Source of the DNA: Candolleomyces eurysporus | Lineage: Eukaryota; Basidiomycota; Agaricomycetes; Agaricales; Psathyrellaceae | Length of the DNA stretch: 26,375 nt | NCBI GenBank assembly: GCA_027579435.1 | Contig: JANBPK010000186.1 | Coordinates: forward strand, 1 to 26,375 | Direction: 5' to 3' | Part shown: one piece after another, positions 1 through 10,627 of the stretch | Layout of the letters: every line of letters starts with the position of its first letter | How positions within the stretch are numbered: the stretch's first letter is position 1 | Notes under the pieces: model-generated | What the model was told of the DNA's origin: nothing | The model's database searches: none | What the model saw: only the letters and a program-made list of their open reading frames with translations | Made by a program: the position numbers and the translations under genes

Positions 1-386
1 GACGGACGCGTCAATGCGTCGCGTCGCGCGTCACTGGCGGTGAGCCCAACCCTTCGACGTTCGTGAACCTTCAGCGCCCATATTCACCAGAGAAATGTCG
101 AATCTGTCAAAAGTATACCTGTAGGGCCTTGAATTGGCCTCAGTGGCGGTCGGAAAGCTCAGGATTGGCTCAGGACAATGTTCCCTCCGTGCTTGCTAGC
201 TCGCGAAGTCCCAGAAAGCATCTGAAGGGTATTCTGGGCGTCTAAGTATCGAGCGACGGAGGATATCAGCTACATGGTGGTGACAGGAAAAGAGTGAAGC
301 TGGTCGACGATGATGAATGTATTTATTTGCACATTGCTTGGTCTTGATTGGCGCCCTTGAAAGACTTCATGGCTTGGATTCAGCTG
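1..386. other. Gene-poor left edge
   Basis: I see no convincing gene here. The first 34 bases are rich in CGCGTC words, including ACGCGT at 6-11, which resembles the MluI cell-cycle box, but the window edge prevents any assignment to a gene. A 60-codon open frame on the plus strand has no recognisable family signature. Confidence 0.4.
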
Positions 387-810
387 CTATTTCTTCAAAT
401 TCTTCTCAGTCATGCTTTCTGCAGTCGGATTTTCGCGATTTTCTGCAAGGGTTGACAGAAGATACGCGCTATTAGCCCCCTTTTCGCCGAGGCCCAGCGC
501 TTCTCCCCTAAGGATAAGAGCAAAGGCTCCTTCAACCCGAGCGGCATTAATTTGCTACTTTCGCGGAGTACCCACGGTTCGGACAGATCTTCCAGTGGAA
601 GCTATCTTGAGAAGCTAGTCTGGCCCGTACGTGAGCGACGAATATGCATCATAATTTCTCAAAGTTTATATACGTTTTGTAGAGAATCTGTCGACGGGGA
701 AGCTCATGTCAGGCAATTTATGCTCCTTTCGTTCTACTCCATTACGATGCGAAAATAGCATCCCCGCATGATTCTGGCCGAAAGAATTTGGGGAGATCAA
801 AAATGTTATC
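387..810 (-). pseudogene. Unidentified decayed coding frame
   Basis: One minus-strand frame can be followed from about 810 down to a TAG at 387-389. Its last 55 codons (387-554) are uninterrupted and look protein-like, including the string GLGEKGANSAYLLSTLAENR. Above that the same frame carries TAG, TAG and TAA codons, each one C-to-T step from a glutamine codon. I do not recognise the family. An intron ending at the TAG before base 554 is an alternative to decay. Chance is also possible, because a non-coding frame of this length would carry only a few more stops. Confidence 0.25.
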
Positions 811-880
811 CACGAAAGTCTTACCTCCCTGACTGTCCCCGACTTCTCACCAAGTTTCTGTTACATTTGGAGATATTGTA

Positions 881-1422
881 GGTGGTTCCGTGAAGATTGC
901 TTCCAACAACCCTCTCAACCCTCTCAACAAGCCACTCATTGACCTCGGTTTCCTAACCCACCCGTTCGATATTGAAGCGATCAAAGAGGGTGTCCGAGTG
1001 GCTAAACGATGGTCCGCTTACGAGGACTACATCACCGGTTTCCTTGGTCCTAATCCAGACACGCTCCCCGCTGAGGAGTTTGCCAATCAGCTGAGGGCGG
1101 CTGCTGGGACATTCTGGCACCCTATCGGCACTGCTACAATCTCGCCCAAGGGAGCGAAGCGTGGGGCTCTGGACCCGGGTCTAAAGGTTAAAGGTATAAA
1201 AGGGCTTCGTGTCGTCGATGGCTCTGGGATTGTAGTCTTTCGTTACGCTACCCAGCAGTATTGCTGGATCTCAGCTGACGGTCCCCCCGTTGTGTAGCCG
1301 TATGTTCCAACTGCGCATACCCAAGCCTTCTCTCAGAGAGGGCCTCGGATCTTATCAAAGACTCCTGGGCACGGTGTACAAACGACAATTTCAATAGCGC
1401 GCATCGTCGAAGAGGACTTTGA
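881..1422 (+). pseudogene. GMC oxidoreductase C-terminal relic
   Basis: This is the 3' end of a glucose-methanol-choline family FAD oxidoreductase of the aryl-alcohol oxidase type (flavoenzymes, usually secreted, that produce H2O2). Codons from 881 read GGSVKIASNNP and continue through FLTHPFDI to FWHPIGTA, which contains the family's first active-site histidine, and then GLRVVDGSGI. A 66-base intron (1232-1297, with CTGAC before the acceptor) leads to PYVPTAHTQA, where the second catalytic position normally lies. The frame then breaks: ERASDLIKDSW, the typical family ending, lies in another frame from 1336, and several residues are missing between the two. There is no FAD-binding N-terminus upstream. 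Family assignment is strong. Calling it a relic rests on the absent 5' half and the frameshift. Confidence 0.8.
1232..1297 (+). other. Intron in the GMC relic
   Basis: GTAGTC opens it and GTGTAG closes it, with a CTGAC branch-point-like word about 20 bases before the end. Removing 66 bases joins DGSGI to PYVPTAHTQA in phase 0 and restores a highly typical GMC C-terminus. Reading through the intron gives unrelated sequence. Confidence 0.75.
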
Positions 1423-1703
1423 AGACGGTGTCATTAATCTTTATAAAATTTAAAACCAAATTTAATTCTATGAAATGATTTCCAGCGCAAGGTGATACAT
1501 ATAATTTCTACGGGCTGCAGTTAAAAGTGCCACTAAGGGTTGGGTTCTATGGGCGAGCTAGGGAACATGCATCAGCACCAATAATCTGTTTCAGTGCAGG
1601 AGTAAACGACTTTACTTGGCTTGTTCCAGATACTATCGAAAAGCTGTCGATCGTCGTCATTGAGTTCATGGTCTATATTTTAGGTTCACAGTATATTTCC
1701 TCA

Positions 1704-3117
1704 TTAGCCGTGTTGTCCTACGTGGAAAAATAGAGGAGACTCACCATAGGGACCAGACATCATATCCAGGAAGTCGTCCAGTGACATGTTGTCATAATCA
1801 TCTTCCAAACTTTCCTCTTTACCACGACGCTGCCCTCGCTCTAGATTCCTCCTCCCAGCCCTCGGTCTAGTGACACGTCCAATATTGGAGGAACCATCAC
1901 GACGGCTACGAACCCCCCCGTCCGATCCTGATTCATACCCATATTCGACATTGTTTGGGTCGTCCGGGAACCTGGGAGGAGCCGGCTCGGGCCTCCAGTA
2001 AATCAACTCGACAAGCTCCCTTGTCTTCTCCATCAAACGCTGAGAATGCTCATCCAGCTGAGGCAAGTCACCCTGACGAGCGTACCGACGAAATTTGATG
2101 TCTGCCGCCAGAGCAATCAATAGAGGGTTCAGACGGTCATCTTCTTTGCGTTTGCTATTGTCGAATGCAAATGGGGGGAGGCGCTGAGACTGGCTCTTGG
2201 GAGGCTCGGACGTCGATTGAGACGCTGTACCGGTGGAGAATGCTTGACGGAGTGTCCCATCCTGCGGCGAGACTTGGTAGAAATCACACTGGCCGTCAGG
2301 CTGATAGACAGGGAGATACGCCCCCATGGGAAGGAAGTGCTTCGGGTGGAGGATGACAAGCTCGTACTTCACGTCGGGGAAGGCTTCTCGAAAGACCTGT
2401 TTCCAAGCACGGCATCAATCAGTATGCGTGCTCTGCACCAACACCAACGTGTGTCTGTTTTAGGGACAAACTGACGGATTCAAAGCGACGGGTAAAGCCT
2501 GTGTGACCCCGTGCCACATTTCTTTGCCACTTCTCGTTTTCTTGAGTGAATAACTCGATAAAAAGATCGAGACTCGAGAGAGAGAGCGTTGGAGCTATCA
2601 CACCGAATCTATTCAGGAGCCTGTGCAAAGTGGGATTCACTTCATCGAAAAATTCGTCAATATTCGAGTTCGGCGTCGCAGGTCATCAAATGAACATACA
2701 GTTGATAAGATTTTCTGGAGCATCGAGATGGAACGAATTCGGGACGACATTCAGACTCTTGAGTCTCTGAGCCTAGAGGACGATGATTGTAAGACATTTA
2801 AGGGGGAATGGGAAAATTTGACGTACGATTCTCTTTGCCAGGGCTTCGCTTCCCCGAACGGCGTACACACAATGCGACCGTTGGTTGGCGTAGCAGACCT
2901 CGTTGGTAATGAAAGAGGGTTCGTCACGGGCAATATTGCGAGGCCCTTCGTCGTCGTCCGACCCAGCACTGGTGCTGCTCGCACAGGATCTCCCCCCGTC
3001 GGAGAGCTCGCCACGACGGACCTCAGGGGCACCCCATGCTGGGATCCCGTGAAGGTTAGCGAAGTTGACTGAGGTGCTGAGTATTTCCTGGTTGTTCTGT
3101 TCGATGAGGAGCGACAT
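1704..3117 (-). CDS. Uncharacterised 406-residue protein, four exons
   Basis: The exons are 2827-3117, 2700-2772, 2476-2639 and 1704-2396 on the minus strand. Introns of 54, 60 and 79 bases have GTACGT, GTATGT and GTCAGT donors, and the phases agree throughout, giving 406 residues from the ATG at 3117. The first ~95 residues hold an acidic, serine-rich segment (SAGSDDDEG). Residues ~100-250 look folded and conserved, with HLDAPENLIN, LHRLLNRFG and YELVILHPKHFLP. The C-terminal third is charged and probably disordered, with basic RSRRDG/RPRAGRR stretches and the acidic SLEDDYDNMSLDDFLD. No catalytic motif, signal peptide or membrane segment is visible, and I cannot name the family. A 27-base GTGAGT...GTAG stretch near the end is too short to be an intron and is in frame, so I read it as coding. 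Confidence 0.75.
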
Positions 3118-4778
3118 CGTTGGCAGCTAAACAGGAGACAATAGAGCAAGTTGAGCTTAAATAGTCTCTGAATTTCTTGTTTGGTTTGGGAGCAGCGGAG
3201 CTCTTTCCGGTAAAGGTCATGACTCGGGCTCGGTCTAACCTTTTTTCAGACGCAGCCGACACGGCGCTCCACCGTTTGTGACTCGATATATCGGGCAAAA
3301 AAATGCACCAATGGAAAGGGACATCTTGGCTTTTATGGTTTCGCGTACAGCATTGGTACGTATGTACACGCAGTGATATTGGGACGAATTCTGAGGATGG
3401 GCTGGTACATCTACAGTTTTTCAGAAATCAGCAGAGCTGATATTTGTTTACTTTTGGAGCAAGTAGGGCGGTCGTACGACCAGTCCCTAATAATTGTCTA
3501 GGAATCGACAGACCTGAGCCTCGCAGCTGAAATTTTGTCTCACACGATTACTCTCTGAGACAGGAATCACGAGTCCTCGAGACTAATTGAGACGGTTAGA
3601 GTTGGCGCCGGACAAGCGCTGGACTCCGGAAACGAGAGTCGGATCGACACTAATATCACTAGAAAATCTCTCATCGGTAGTCAGTCCAAGTGGCCCCTTC
3701 CTACCTTTGAACTTATACGTATACTCACCGGTGCACCGTGACTCTCCATCACCAACGCAACCGAACTCACGCCTCCCTCGGCCACAAGTACTTATTCCGA
3801 AGTGATTAACCGGGGCTTTAAGGCGCCAAGGATCTGGATAAGCCATTGAGGCACCTGTCATGTGTGTCGCCGACTGTGTATCCACATGTCAAAATCTCAG
3901 ATCCAAGCGCTCAACGTTCAACAGCAGGCGCGCGCGTGTAAAGGTTTGAAACATTATACGAAAAGTAGAATTTTACAATTGTCTATGTAATTGACTCGAG
4001 AGACCAGGAAACTCGACTTCGGAACGGACAAAGGCGATAAGCATGAAAAATTCGTTCTCGCATACATAGAGGCAAGGCCCTTCATTGCTCGAAAGCGGGC
4101 CCGGATGAGGCCAACTGACTGAGGATGGGAGGTTGTATTACGCGGAGATGATCTGCGCTAAATAGAGGTGATTAAGTACCAAGCGACGTCGAGGGGTGAG
4201 CAACTTTACCCGGATTAATCCATCTGAAAGTCGTTGCTGCCTCTGCTATTACGAGGTCTCGACGTTACTTGAGGACGCCCAGTCTATCTGTGCTCCTTCA
4301 AAGCCTCAGAAATTCAGAGAATTCACGTCAGTAACTGTCTGTACACGCGCTACGACCTATAGTTGAGACCCCCCAGCGGTATTCTGAGTCCCGACAGATA
4401 TACTGGAGCAGGTGCGAAGCGATCTCCACCTTGAGTTGGTGCTCAAGGCAAATTAGAACCTATTGACTCGACCCTCAAGCGGTTTCTTCGTCAACCCCTT
4501 CGATATCGTGTCGAGGGTACAGCGGCACAAAAAGCCTCATTTAATCCAACATCAAGGCTTTGGTCATAGTCATAGTCATAAACCGGACTGGGTCCAATTC
4601 CTGAGCACCGGTGGATCTCTATTCAGGTCCTTCGCTCAATCACGCCCGGTCGGATAGTTAGTCCGCAGCTCACTTCACCAGCGGGTCTAATTAAATTGAC
4701 TTGCTCTACAGTATACACTTGTGCGGATACAGTTGTAGATGTTCGATGGATGCTCGTTGCGCGCATATAGAAGCCCCA
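3118..4778. other. Long intergenic stretch, no recognised gene
   Basis: Both strands were read and no family was recognised. The longest frame starting with ATG is on the minus strand at 3583-3885 (100 codons, with a few cysteines). It has no similarity I know and no supporting splice pattern, so I do not call it. The only repeat noted is a GTCATA triplet repeat at 4563-4580. Confidence 0.5.
4563..4580. repeat. GTCATA x3 short tandem repeat
   Basis: Three perfect copies of the hexamer GTCATA lie in gene-free sequence. This is an ordinary microsatellite. Confidence 0.8.
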
Positions 4779-6267
4779 TCACCCAACGCTTTCTAAATTC
4801 TGGACATCGTCATCGTCACCTCCCCCGATTTGGCCTCTTGATCTGATCGCTAGCGGGGTGAATCGTGCGGATGATAACCGTTCGAGATGTTGTTCGAGAG
4901 GCGTTTCAGGGCTGCTAGATATTAGAAAACATACCGGCAAGCCTCTAAAGCAAGCCTCAAAGCAACCAAATATGTCTTTGGTTTCTTCCTCGCTGCAGCA
5001 CTCGAGACCATCGACCATTATTAGGATGGCCTTTCGCTGGATATAGGGAATGCCCTCATATACACGGAGGAGAAGAGTAGCGACCTGTTCCTCCATGCTC
5101 TCGAAGGGAACTCCCAAAATCTTTGGAATCCTGTGTCGTTCCCATTGTTCATCGAAAGCGTCGAAGGATCCACATAGATCTTGTCCCATGGATGCAACGA
5201 GCGCGGACTTGACATTTTGGCGGGCGGTTTGATCCCAAAAGTTGAGGGTCAGCCCAGGTGCCGCATAGGCGGCCCATGTCTTTGCCAGATGGAGCATCAC
5301 CAGAGTTCGCTGAATTTCTGTCCCGTCTGAGAGCCAATACACGCAGCGATGCCGGTCTACAATTTCCAGCCATTCGATAACTCCTTCAAAGAGCCGAAGG
5401 GCATCAGTTACTGTTAGAATTTCCCACATATCAACGGGACTGCGAGCTACAGCTGGTGACTCTGGTGAGAACGGTGCACTCGTCGCTAGATTCCTCTGTA
5501 AGGAGCGATATTGCGTGATGGGATGGAGGTTTAAAGAGACTCACAGCGAGTTGAAAACCGTTGTGGGAAGGGGTTTACGTATACCGTGTTGCCGCCAAAA
5601 CGAAGACTAGAGCTAGACGCCACTGGGCCTGCGGTGCGATTCAACGTGCCAGCCTCTGGCGGACTTTCCGATGCAGTAGCAGCGATNCCCCCCATTGTTC
5701 TTCTTTGCAGCCACGTTTTGCTGATCGTCATTCATCTGCTGCAAGAAAGCCTTCGCTTTGGATTCCTAGCACAGGAAATCAGTTCATCCTACCAATGACG
5801 AAATTCGTCGAGAACGTACGGAATGAAGTTCCTTCAATAGTGCGAGAGTGTCTGCAAATGTCGCCCCAATGTTTCGAGCCGATGAATGTTTTGACCAGGG
5901 CCAAAACCCCTTTTCCTTCACCTTTTCAGAATGATCTATTTTGAGGTCGAGTAGTCTAGGGCAAGTTCAGAAAACATATATAGGTTGCCTCTTGTACAAA
6001 GTCGACGACGTTCACTCACCGTTGTGTTGTTTTCTCTATTTTCTTTTGCAACTCGTGCTCTACTATGGCTTTCTTGGTCATTCGGCGGTGATGAAAAAGT
6101 AGTTGCTGCATCTGCGAGCCCAACTTTGCCATATACTTTTTCCAAGTGGGGTCTCGCCAAGTCTGCCAAAGATTGGGTGTGCGGATCGCTTTCATGATCT
6201 CCTCAGGCGTGGGCTGGATTTCGTCTGAGGAGTCTTCATCTGGAGGATTCTCTCGAGTGGAGTCCAT
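4779..6267 (-). CDS. NACHT/STAND-like protein with degenerate P-loop
   Basis: The exons are 6020-6267, 5820-5955, 5545-5765 and 4779-5485 on the minus strand. Introns are 64, 54 and 59 bases, and all phases close if the N at 5687 is left out, giving about 436 residues. The N-terminal ~200 residues are charged and partly coiled-coil. The last ~210 resemble the NACHT core of fungal STAND proteins: CVYWLSDGT sits where Walker A should be, AILIMVDGLECC matches Walker B (usually VVIDGLDEC), and VCFLISSSPE matches the sensor strand (FLIASRPE). The GxxxxGKS P-loop is absent, so ATP binding is doubtful. The protein ends shortly after the sensor strand, with no winged helix or WD/ankyrin/TPR repeats, so it is either truncated or a regulatory remnant. 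It is divergent from the kinase at 6575. The family assignment is by motif order only. Confidence 0.6.
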
Positions 6268-6574
6268 CTTTCTGCAGTGATGGGGTGTCGTTCGCTGCAA
6301 CAATATACTTGGATTAGTTAGGGCAGAGGACTTAAGTTCGAGATGTCTACCTACATATATTTTCTCGTTCTTCCGTCCTGATGCGTTTGTACTCGTATTG
6401 GATCTGTATCGATCAGTTTAAGAGGCTCACATACATCTTTGTTTCGTTGGATGCCGATCAAAGCTTCCTGTCACCACGAGGAGACGCGGCGCCCACACTC
6501 GTACATAGCCACAAACAACGGCTCGACTCGAACCACGAGTCGAGGGTTCTACACAAACCCCAAGTACCTGGTCC
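6268..6574. promoter_or_regulatory. Shared divergent promoter region
   Basis: These 307 bases separate the ATG of the NACHT-like gene (minus) from that of the kinase gene (plus) and must hold both promoters and 5' leaders. I see no clear TATA box. The most structured element is the inverted repeat at 6522-6544. Confidence 0.5.
6522..6544. repeat. Perfect 9-base inverted repeat upstream of the kinase
   Basis: CTCGACTCG and CGAGTCGAG are exact reverse complements separated by five bases (AACCA). The repeat ends 30 bases before the kinase ATG. It could be a dimeric transcription-factor site or an RNA hairpin in the 5' leader. No known fungal site was matched. Confidence 0.6.
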
Positions 6575-7906
6575 ATGACTGACGCCACAACCAGATCACA
6601 GAAACACTTCGAATCGTTAGACGCAGGTGAAATCTACTGGAGGGAGAAGTACCAATGGCTTCTTGACTCCGGCTACCGCCTGCGTCCAAGATATCATCCC
6701 GATTGGGTTCCGTCTTGGAAGACCAATCCTAGATTGCATTACGCTGCTTGCGAAGACTCAATTATCAATCCTGTAAGTATATAATGCTACTTCGATTATA
6801 TTCTTATGCTTTCTTAAGAGAACAGCAATCTGCGATGCCGTGAAGGTCGATGACAATTCTCCAGTTATTTTGAAACGTGTTTCCCAAGGAAGGAATACCG
6901 AGGAGCTCGAAATCGTTAGATATTTGGCAGAAGAGCCCAGGAAGTCGGATCCTCGGAATCATAGTGTGCCTATCTTCGACATCTTGCAGCCACCCGATCA
7001 TCCTTCAGAGAAGATACTCGTCATGGCACTGTGTCGTCATTGGGATTCACCCGAATTTGAGACTACAGGGGAGGCTGCCGACTGCATCAGACAGTTGCTT
7101 GAAGTGGGTCGTTTGTTGTAACACGTATTTCGTCTAACACACTAACACACTTTCAGGGCGTACGCTATCTCCATGAGAACAGGATTGCCCATCGGTATTA
7201 TCCCCTTCATCCTATCTTGTGCTGCATGCTGATGTTTCGCCAGAGACATTAAGAGAGGCAATTACATGATGGACGCCAGTCTTTTTACCAAACCATTTCA
7301 TCCGTTGAGTCAAAACCGAAGTCTGGATGGAAAGCGCCAAGTCCATGCCAAGTATACCCGTACCCAACGAAGGCCTAAGTACTACATTATCGACTTTGGT
7401 TTGTCCCGGCGGTATGAGGAGAGTCAGATGCCGCCGTTTGAGACGACCGAAGTCTTCGGCAGTGACCTGACAGTGCCGGAATTTCGATCCCTTGAGCAAC
7501 CTCATAATCCTTTCCCTATCGACGTCTACTGCTTAGGGAACATGATACAGATAGTTATTCTAGAGGTGCGCCGTTTCCCGATTTAGGCATTCGCATAACG
7601 CCAATTGTCTTCGTCTTTCTGCAGAGTGAGCCCGAACATCTCGGCTTCGCCTGTCTCGTTCCTCTGCTCAAGGAAATGACCGACCGGGATCCCTCCAAAC
7701 GCCCCCAAATGGCAGAGGTTCTGTCAAAGTTTGACGCTGCCGTCGCTTCCCTTAGCGTTTCGACGCTCCGCTCAAAGTTTTCCCCAACTAGACTCGACCT
7801 TGATTGGTTTGACAGAGTAACCCAGACAGTTCCGTTCATGTTCCGGAGAGCTCAATTCGCGCTGACACAAACCGCACCTATTCCAAGCGCTCCAAACAAA
7901 TCCTGA
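6575..7906 (+). CDS. Protein kinase, agaricomycete-expanded family
   Basis: The exons are 6575-6772, 6819-7103, 7157-7194, 7244-7565 and 7625-7906, with introns of 46, 53, 49 and 59 bases and consistent phases, giving 374 residues. An N-terminal module, WLLDSGYRLRPRYHPDWVPS, marks a large agaricomycete kinase family of unknown targets. Kinase signatures follow: a VILKR lysine, the C-helix glutamate region (TEELEIVRYL), HRDIKRGN in the catalytic loop (split by intron 3), IIDFGLSRRY as the DFG segment, VPE in place of APE, PIDVYCLG as the F helix, and RDPSKRPQMAEVL with the late arginine. No glycine-rich loop is obvious, as is usual for this family. All catalytic residues are present, so it is probably active. 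No signal peptide or membrane segment is visible, so it is likely cytoplasmic. It is divergent from the NACHT-like gene. Confidence 0.9.
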
Positions 7907-8310
7907 AGCTTGGAACTGAAGACCCGGTTGCCTTGAAGAAATGGGCAGTTCGTCCTCACCCATTGCATTCGGATTACCCCATCCACTCTTGTACTACCTA
8001 CGCCTCATTTGTGGGTTTCATTGTCTCCAATCGAACAGGTCGGAACGACTGCAATTGTCTTTTAGCACCCACTGTACGTACCCTGGCACCTTGTGACATT
8101 GAACGACGGGAGGTGAGACCAAATTTATGCCAGAGCTCAAGCCATGCTTAGACTATTGTTCTGGTACTTCTTCCATGAGCACATTGACCGCCCGTGAAAC
8201 TCGGAATGCGAATTGTAGGTCCCACCAAAAATGACTACGATACAAATACAAAAGGTGAGTTGAAGCGATTCGGGAACATTTCATTTATAGACCGGCGCCT
8301 AATAACCTTT
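7907..8310. other. Convergent 3' flanks
   Basis: This is the space between the kinase stop and the metalloprotease A stop, which face each other. Plus-strand open frames continue here but show no family signature. It probably holds the two 3' untranslated regions. Confidence 0.5.
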
Positions 8311-9495
8311 TTACTCCTGCACAACAAGACTCGGTGGGGTCTCCTTCGTCTTCTCCTTCTCAGCCAGGGCTTTCTCATTGACGGACCACCTGGTGAACTC
8401 AGCCCGGACACCCTCCCAGTCCTTCTGAGCGAATTCAGCGAGGATACTCTGCTTGAATTCGTTCTGGACACCGAGAGTGGCGAGGGCAGCCTCAACCTTG
8501 GCAGTGGCGGCTTCAACGTTCGCTCCCTCAGCAATGAAAGGGTAGTTGAGGGCAGCAAACGCCTTGTCATAAGGGGAGAGGGCGTTGTTGGGAGGAACGT
8601 CAATGTTCTCTTCGTTCATGGCTCCTGGCATGAAGTACCTGTGTATCCGAGAGATATCTCTCCGTGAGCAAAACGTTGTGGCCAACGGGTCGAAGGTAGC
8701 TAGTACGCACATCATGATAGAAGTCGTATCGATGATAGAGAAGTTACTGATGTCTTGGAGGTTGTATACGTTCAGGATCTGCTGACGAACAGTCTTTTCG
8801 TCCCAGCCTTGGGTTCTGGTATAATATTCGATGACAGCTATTGATGCGATGAGGACGGTGAGAACGAAATACATAAACTAAGGATCAATGAACAAACTGA
8901 CCTTTCTCCTTTAACGTCAGCTTCTCAGCTCTCCTCGGGCTCTGGTGCTCGTGCAAGTACCCGATAGCATGTCCGAACTCGTGCAAGATGACACCTCGAT
9001 CGTCTTCATCGATATCTGCCTGTGTACGAACCCATCCAAAGTTCATGGTATTCTGGGTCTTCGGGATGCTCAAGTTATCCCTTCCGACATAAGACCACGA
9101 TCCGTCCTCTGGGTCAAATGCAATTCGGATGTTCGCGTTCCTATTGTTGTTTCCGAGGAACTGGAACTTGAGGTTGGCGTACTTCTCCCACTCCTTGACG
9201 ACCTCTTTGACTTTATCCTGCTGGGTTTTCGTTCCGGCAGGACGAACGAAGGATACAGTCAGAGTCTACAATGAGGCGTAACAGTCAGTCAATAGCACGA
9301 GGATCCAGAGTGAAATAACACGGTATTCACTTGGCCATTATTCCATAGACGCGAAGCGTTCGTAAGAACGGCTTTCATAGCGCCCACCCGCCCGGGCTGA
9401 GGTTTGTTGTTGGTCAGATCGGTGCAGCAGCGACTGTACCAGTCCGGGTTGTCGATGACCTCTCCGGGACGAGCAGTATGATGAGCAGAAGACAT
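8311..9495 (-). CDS. Astacin-like zinc metalloprotease, copy A
   Basis: The exons are 9331-9495, 8902-9265, 8711-8837 and 8311-8638 on the minus strand, giving 327 residues with introns of 65, 64 and 72 bases. The protein is a metzincin-type endopeptidase: GSWSYVG and TMNFGWV precede the zinc site HEFGHAIGYLHEHQSP (three histidine ligands and the catalytic glutamate of HExxHxxGxxH), and a SIMMYFMP Met-turn is assembled across the exon 3/4 junction. A ~105-residue C-terminal region rich in A, E and K follows. There is no signal peptide or propeptide, unlike animal astacins, so it may act inside the cell or leave by an unconventional route. Intron positions match copies B, C and D, but the sequence is clearly diverged (for example, SIPKTQNTMNFGWVRT here), so it is the oldest branch of the local family. 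Confidence 0.88.
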
Positions 9496-9573
9496 GATTT
9501 AGAGGTCGCTTAATGCAAGTGGTATGAAAAGGTTGAGGAGTTGAATGTTAGAGGCTGAGGGATGTCAAGGGTC

Positions 9574-9580
9574 ATTTATA
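9574..9580 (-). promoter_or_regulatory. TATA box of metalloprotease A
   Basis: TATAAAT on the minus strand lies about 80 bases upstream of the ATG at 9495. The same word sits at a similar distance upstream of copy B, which supports a shared core promoter. Confidence 0.5.
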
Positions 9581-9634
9581 CCTCCCCTCCCGAGCTGGCG
9601 CCTGCCAATTCCGGTGGCAACGTGTGGAAACTTA

Positions 9635-9657
9635 TACACACACAGACACACACACCC
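9635..9657. repeat. CA microsatellite
   Basis: An imperfect (AC)n run, interrupted by one GA, upstream of metalloprotease A. Confidence 0.8.
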
Positions 9658-10514
9658 CTCGGGCAGCCCGCTGGGGTCTGAATCGAGCTACTCCCATATT
9701 GTCCGAACAGCGCCCATACTAACTCGAGTCTGAGTGCGCTCTACAGCAGCACTATTCAATAGCCGTCCAATGGCAAGTACGAGTAGGCATCTGCGGGAGG
9801 AATATTTTTAAACACTTATCAAAGGCTTGGATGGAAGTAAGGCGTCAATAGCTTAATAGAGATGGAATGGACACATCGACATACCGTTATCCATCCTAAT
9901 ATGTGCACTTTATTATCATATGGGCTCCGGCGTGTAGTGCTCTCCGATCGAGCATGAGCATCGCCCCTGGTCTTGACAGATAGAGAACAATGCAAGGCGG
10001 TGCCGGCCATATGAGAATAGTCAAGACCCAAATTGGGTTGCAAGGCATCTAATACGGGTATCGCGGCCAATCTCACAAGAGTCGTGCCCCAGTATTGCTA
10101 GTGCGCTTTCAGCTACTCGCCGGAGAACCGACTCGGAGTAACGAAGGGCGCCCAGAAAGCAGGTAGACAATTCGGAGCCCTTGGGGTTCTAGGAGATTAT
10201 CTGAGGAGTCAGGTTCGAGTGACGACACTCTGCATGTCATTTCAGGAATCTAGGAACCCGTTCCTGTCACTGCCAGCGGTCCACTCCACCCAAGTCTCTT
10301 TGCGTACCTGATAGCGGCACGTTCGTTCTAGCTCCATTCCAGGGCCCTAGACCAGGAGATAGATCGACTCAGAACAGAGGGCTGTGGAGAGTAGGGTTGA
10401 AAGGAAAGGTCAGCACGCAAGCCAGGCAGAGAATACTTCGAAGATGGTGGAACAAGAAGACCAAGATGGCCAAACGAAGGCCAGCCGGCGGCCCGGCTAA
10501 TGATGGAGCCTCCA

Positions 10515-10522
10515 TGACGTCA
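10515..10522. promoter_or_regulatory. CRE-type palindrome TGACGTCA
   Basis: A full 8-base TGACGTCA palindrome, the consensus site of ATF/CREB-type bZIP factors, lies 106 bases before the ATG at 10628. A chance match is possible, but the position is typical of a promoter element. It would suggest stress or nutrient control of the downstream small gene. Confidence 0.4.
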
Positions 10523-10627
10523 CGACCAGCTCATTAATCAGTGGCACAATCTCCTCAAAGCTGCAACCTCCAGTTCACCAATTACCATTCGCTACTACTG
10601 CCAGGCGAAATAACTCTTCCCTTAAAA

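Larger units (their letters stand above)
9496..10627. other. Intergenic region with promoters of two divergent genes
   Basis: No gene was recognised. The left end holds the copy A promoter and the right end that of the small plus-strand gene at 10628. A CA-rich microsatellite is at 9635-9657 and a CRE palindrome at 10515-10522. The flank is not visibly related to the flanks of metalloprotease copies B to D. Confidence 0.5.

Noticed and set aside
1..34. Cluster of CGCGTC words with an ACGCGT box
   Set aside because: The downstream gene, if any, is not visible and the cluster is at the window edge, so a regulatory call cannot be supported.
1718..1744. GTGAGT...GTAG stretch near the end of the 406-residue gene
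   Set aside because: At 27 bases it is too short for a spliceosomal intron and is in frame, so it was kept as coding.
3583..3885. 100-codon minus-strand frame with an ATG start and several cysteines
   Set aside because: No signal peptide, no family resemblance and no splice support. It is of a length expected by chance in 1.6 kb of gene-free sequence.
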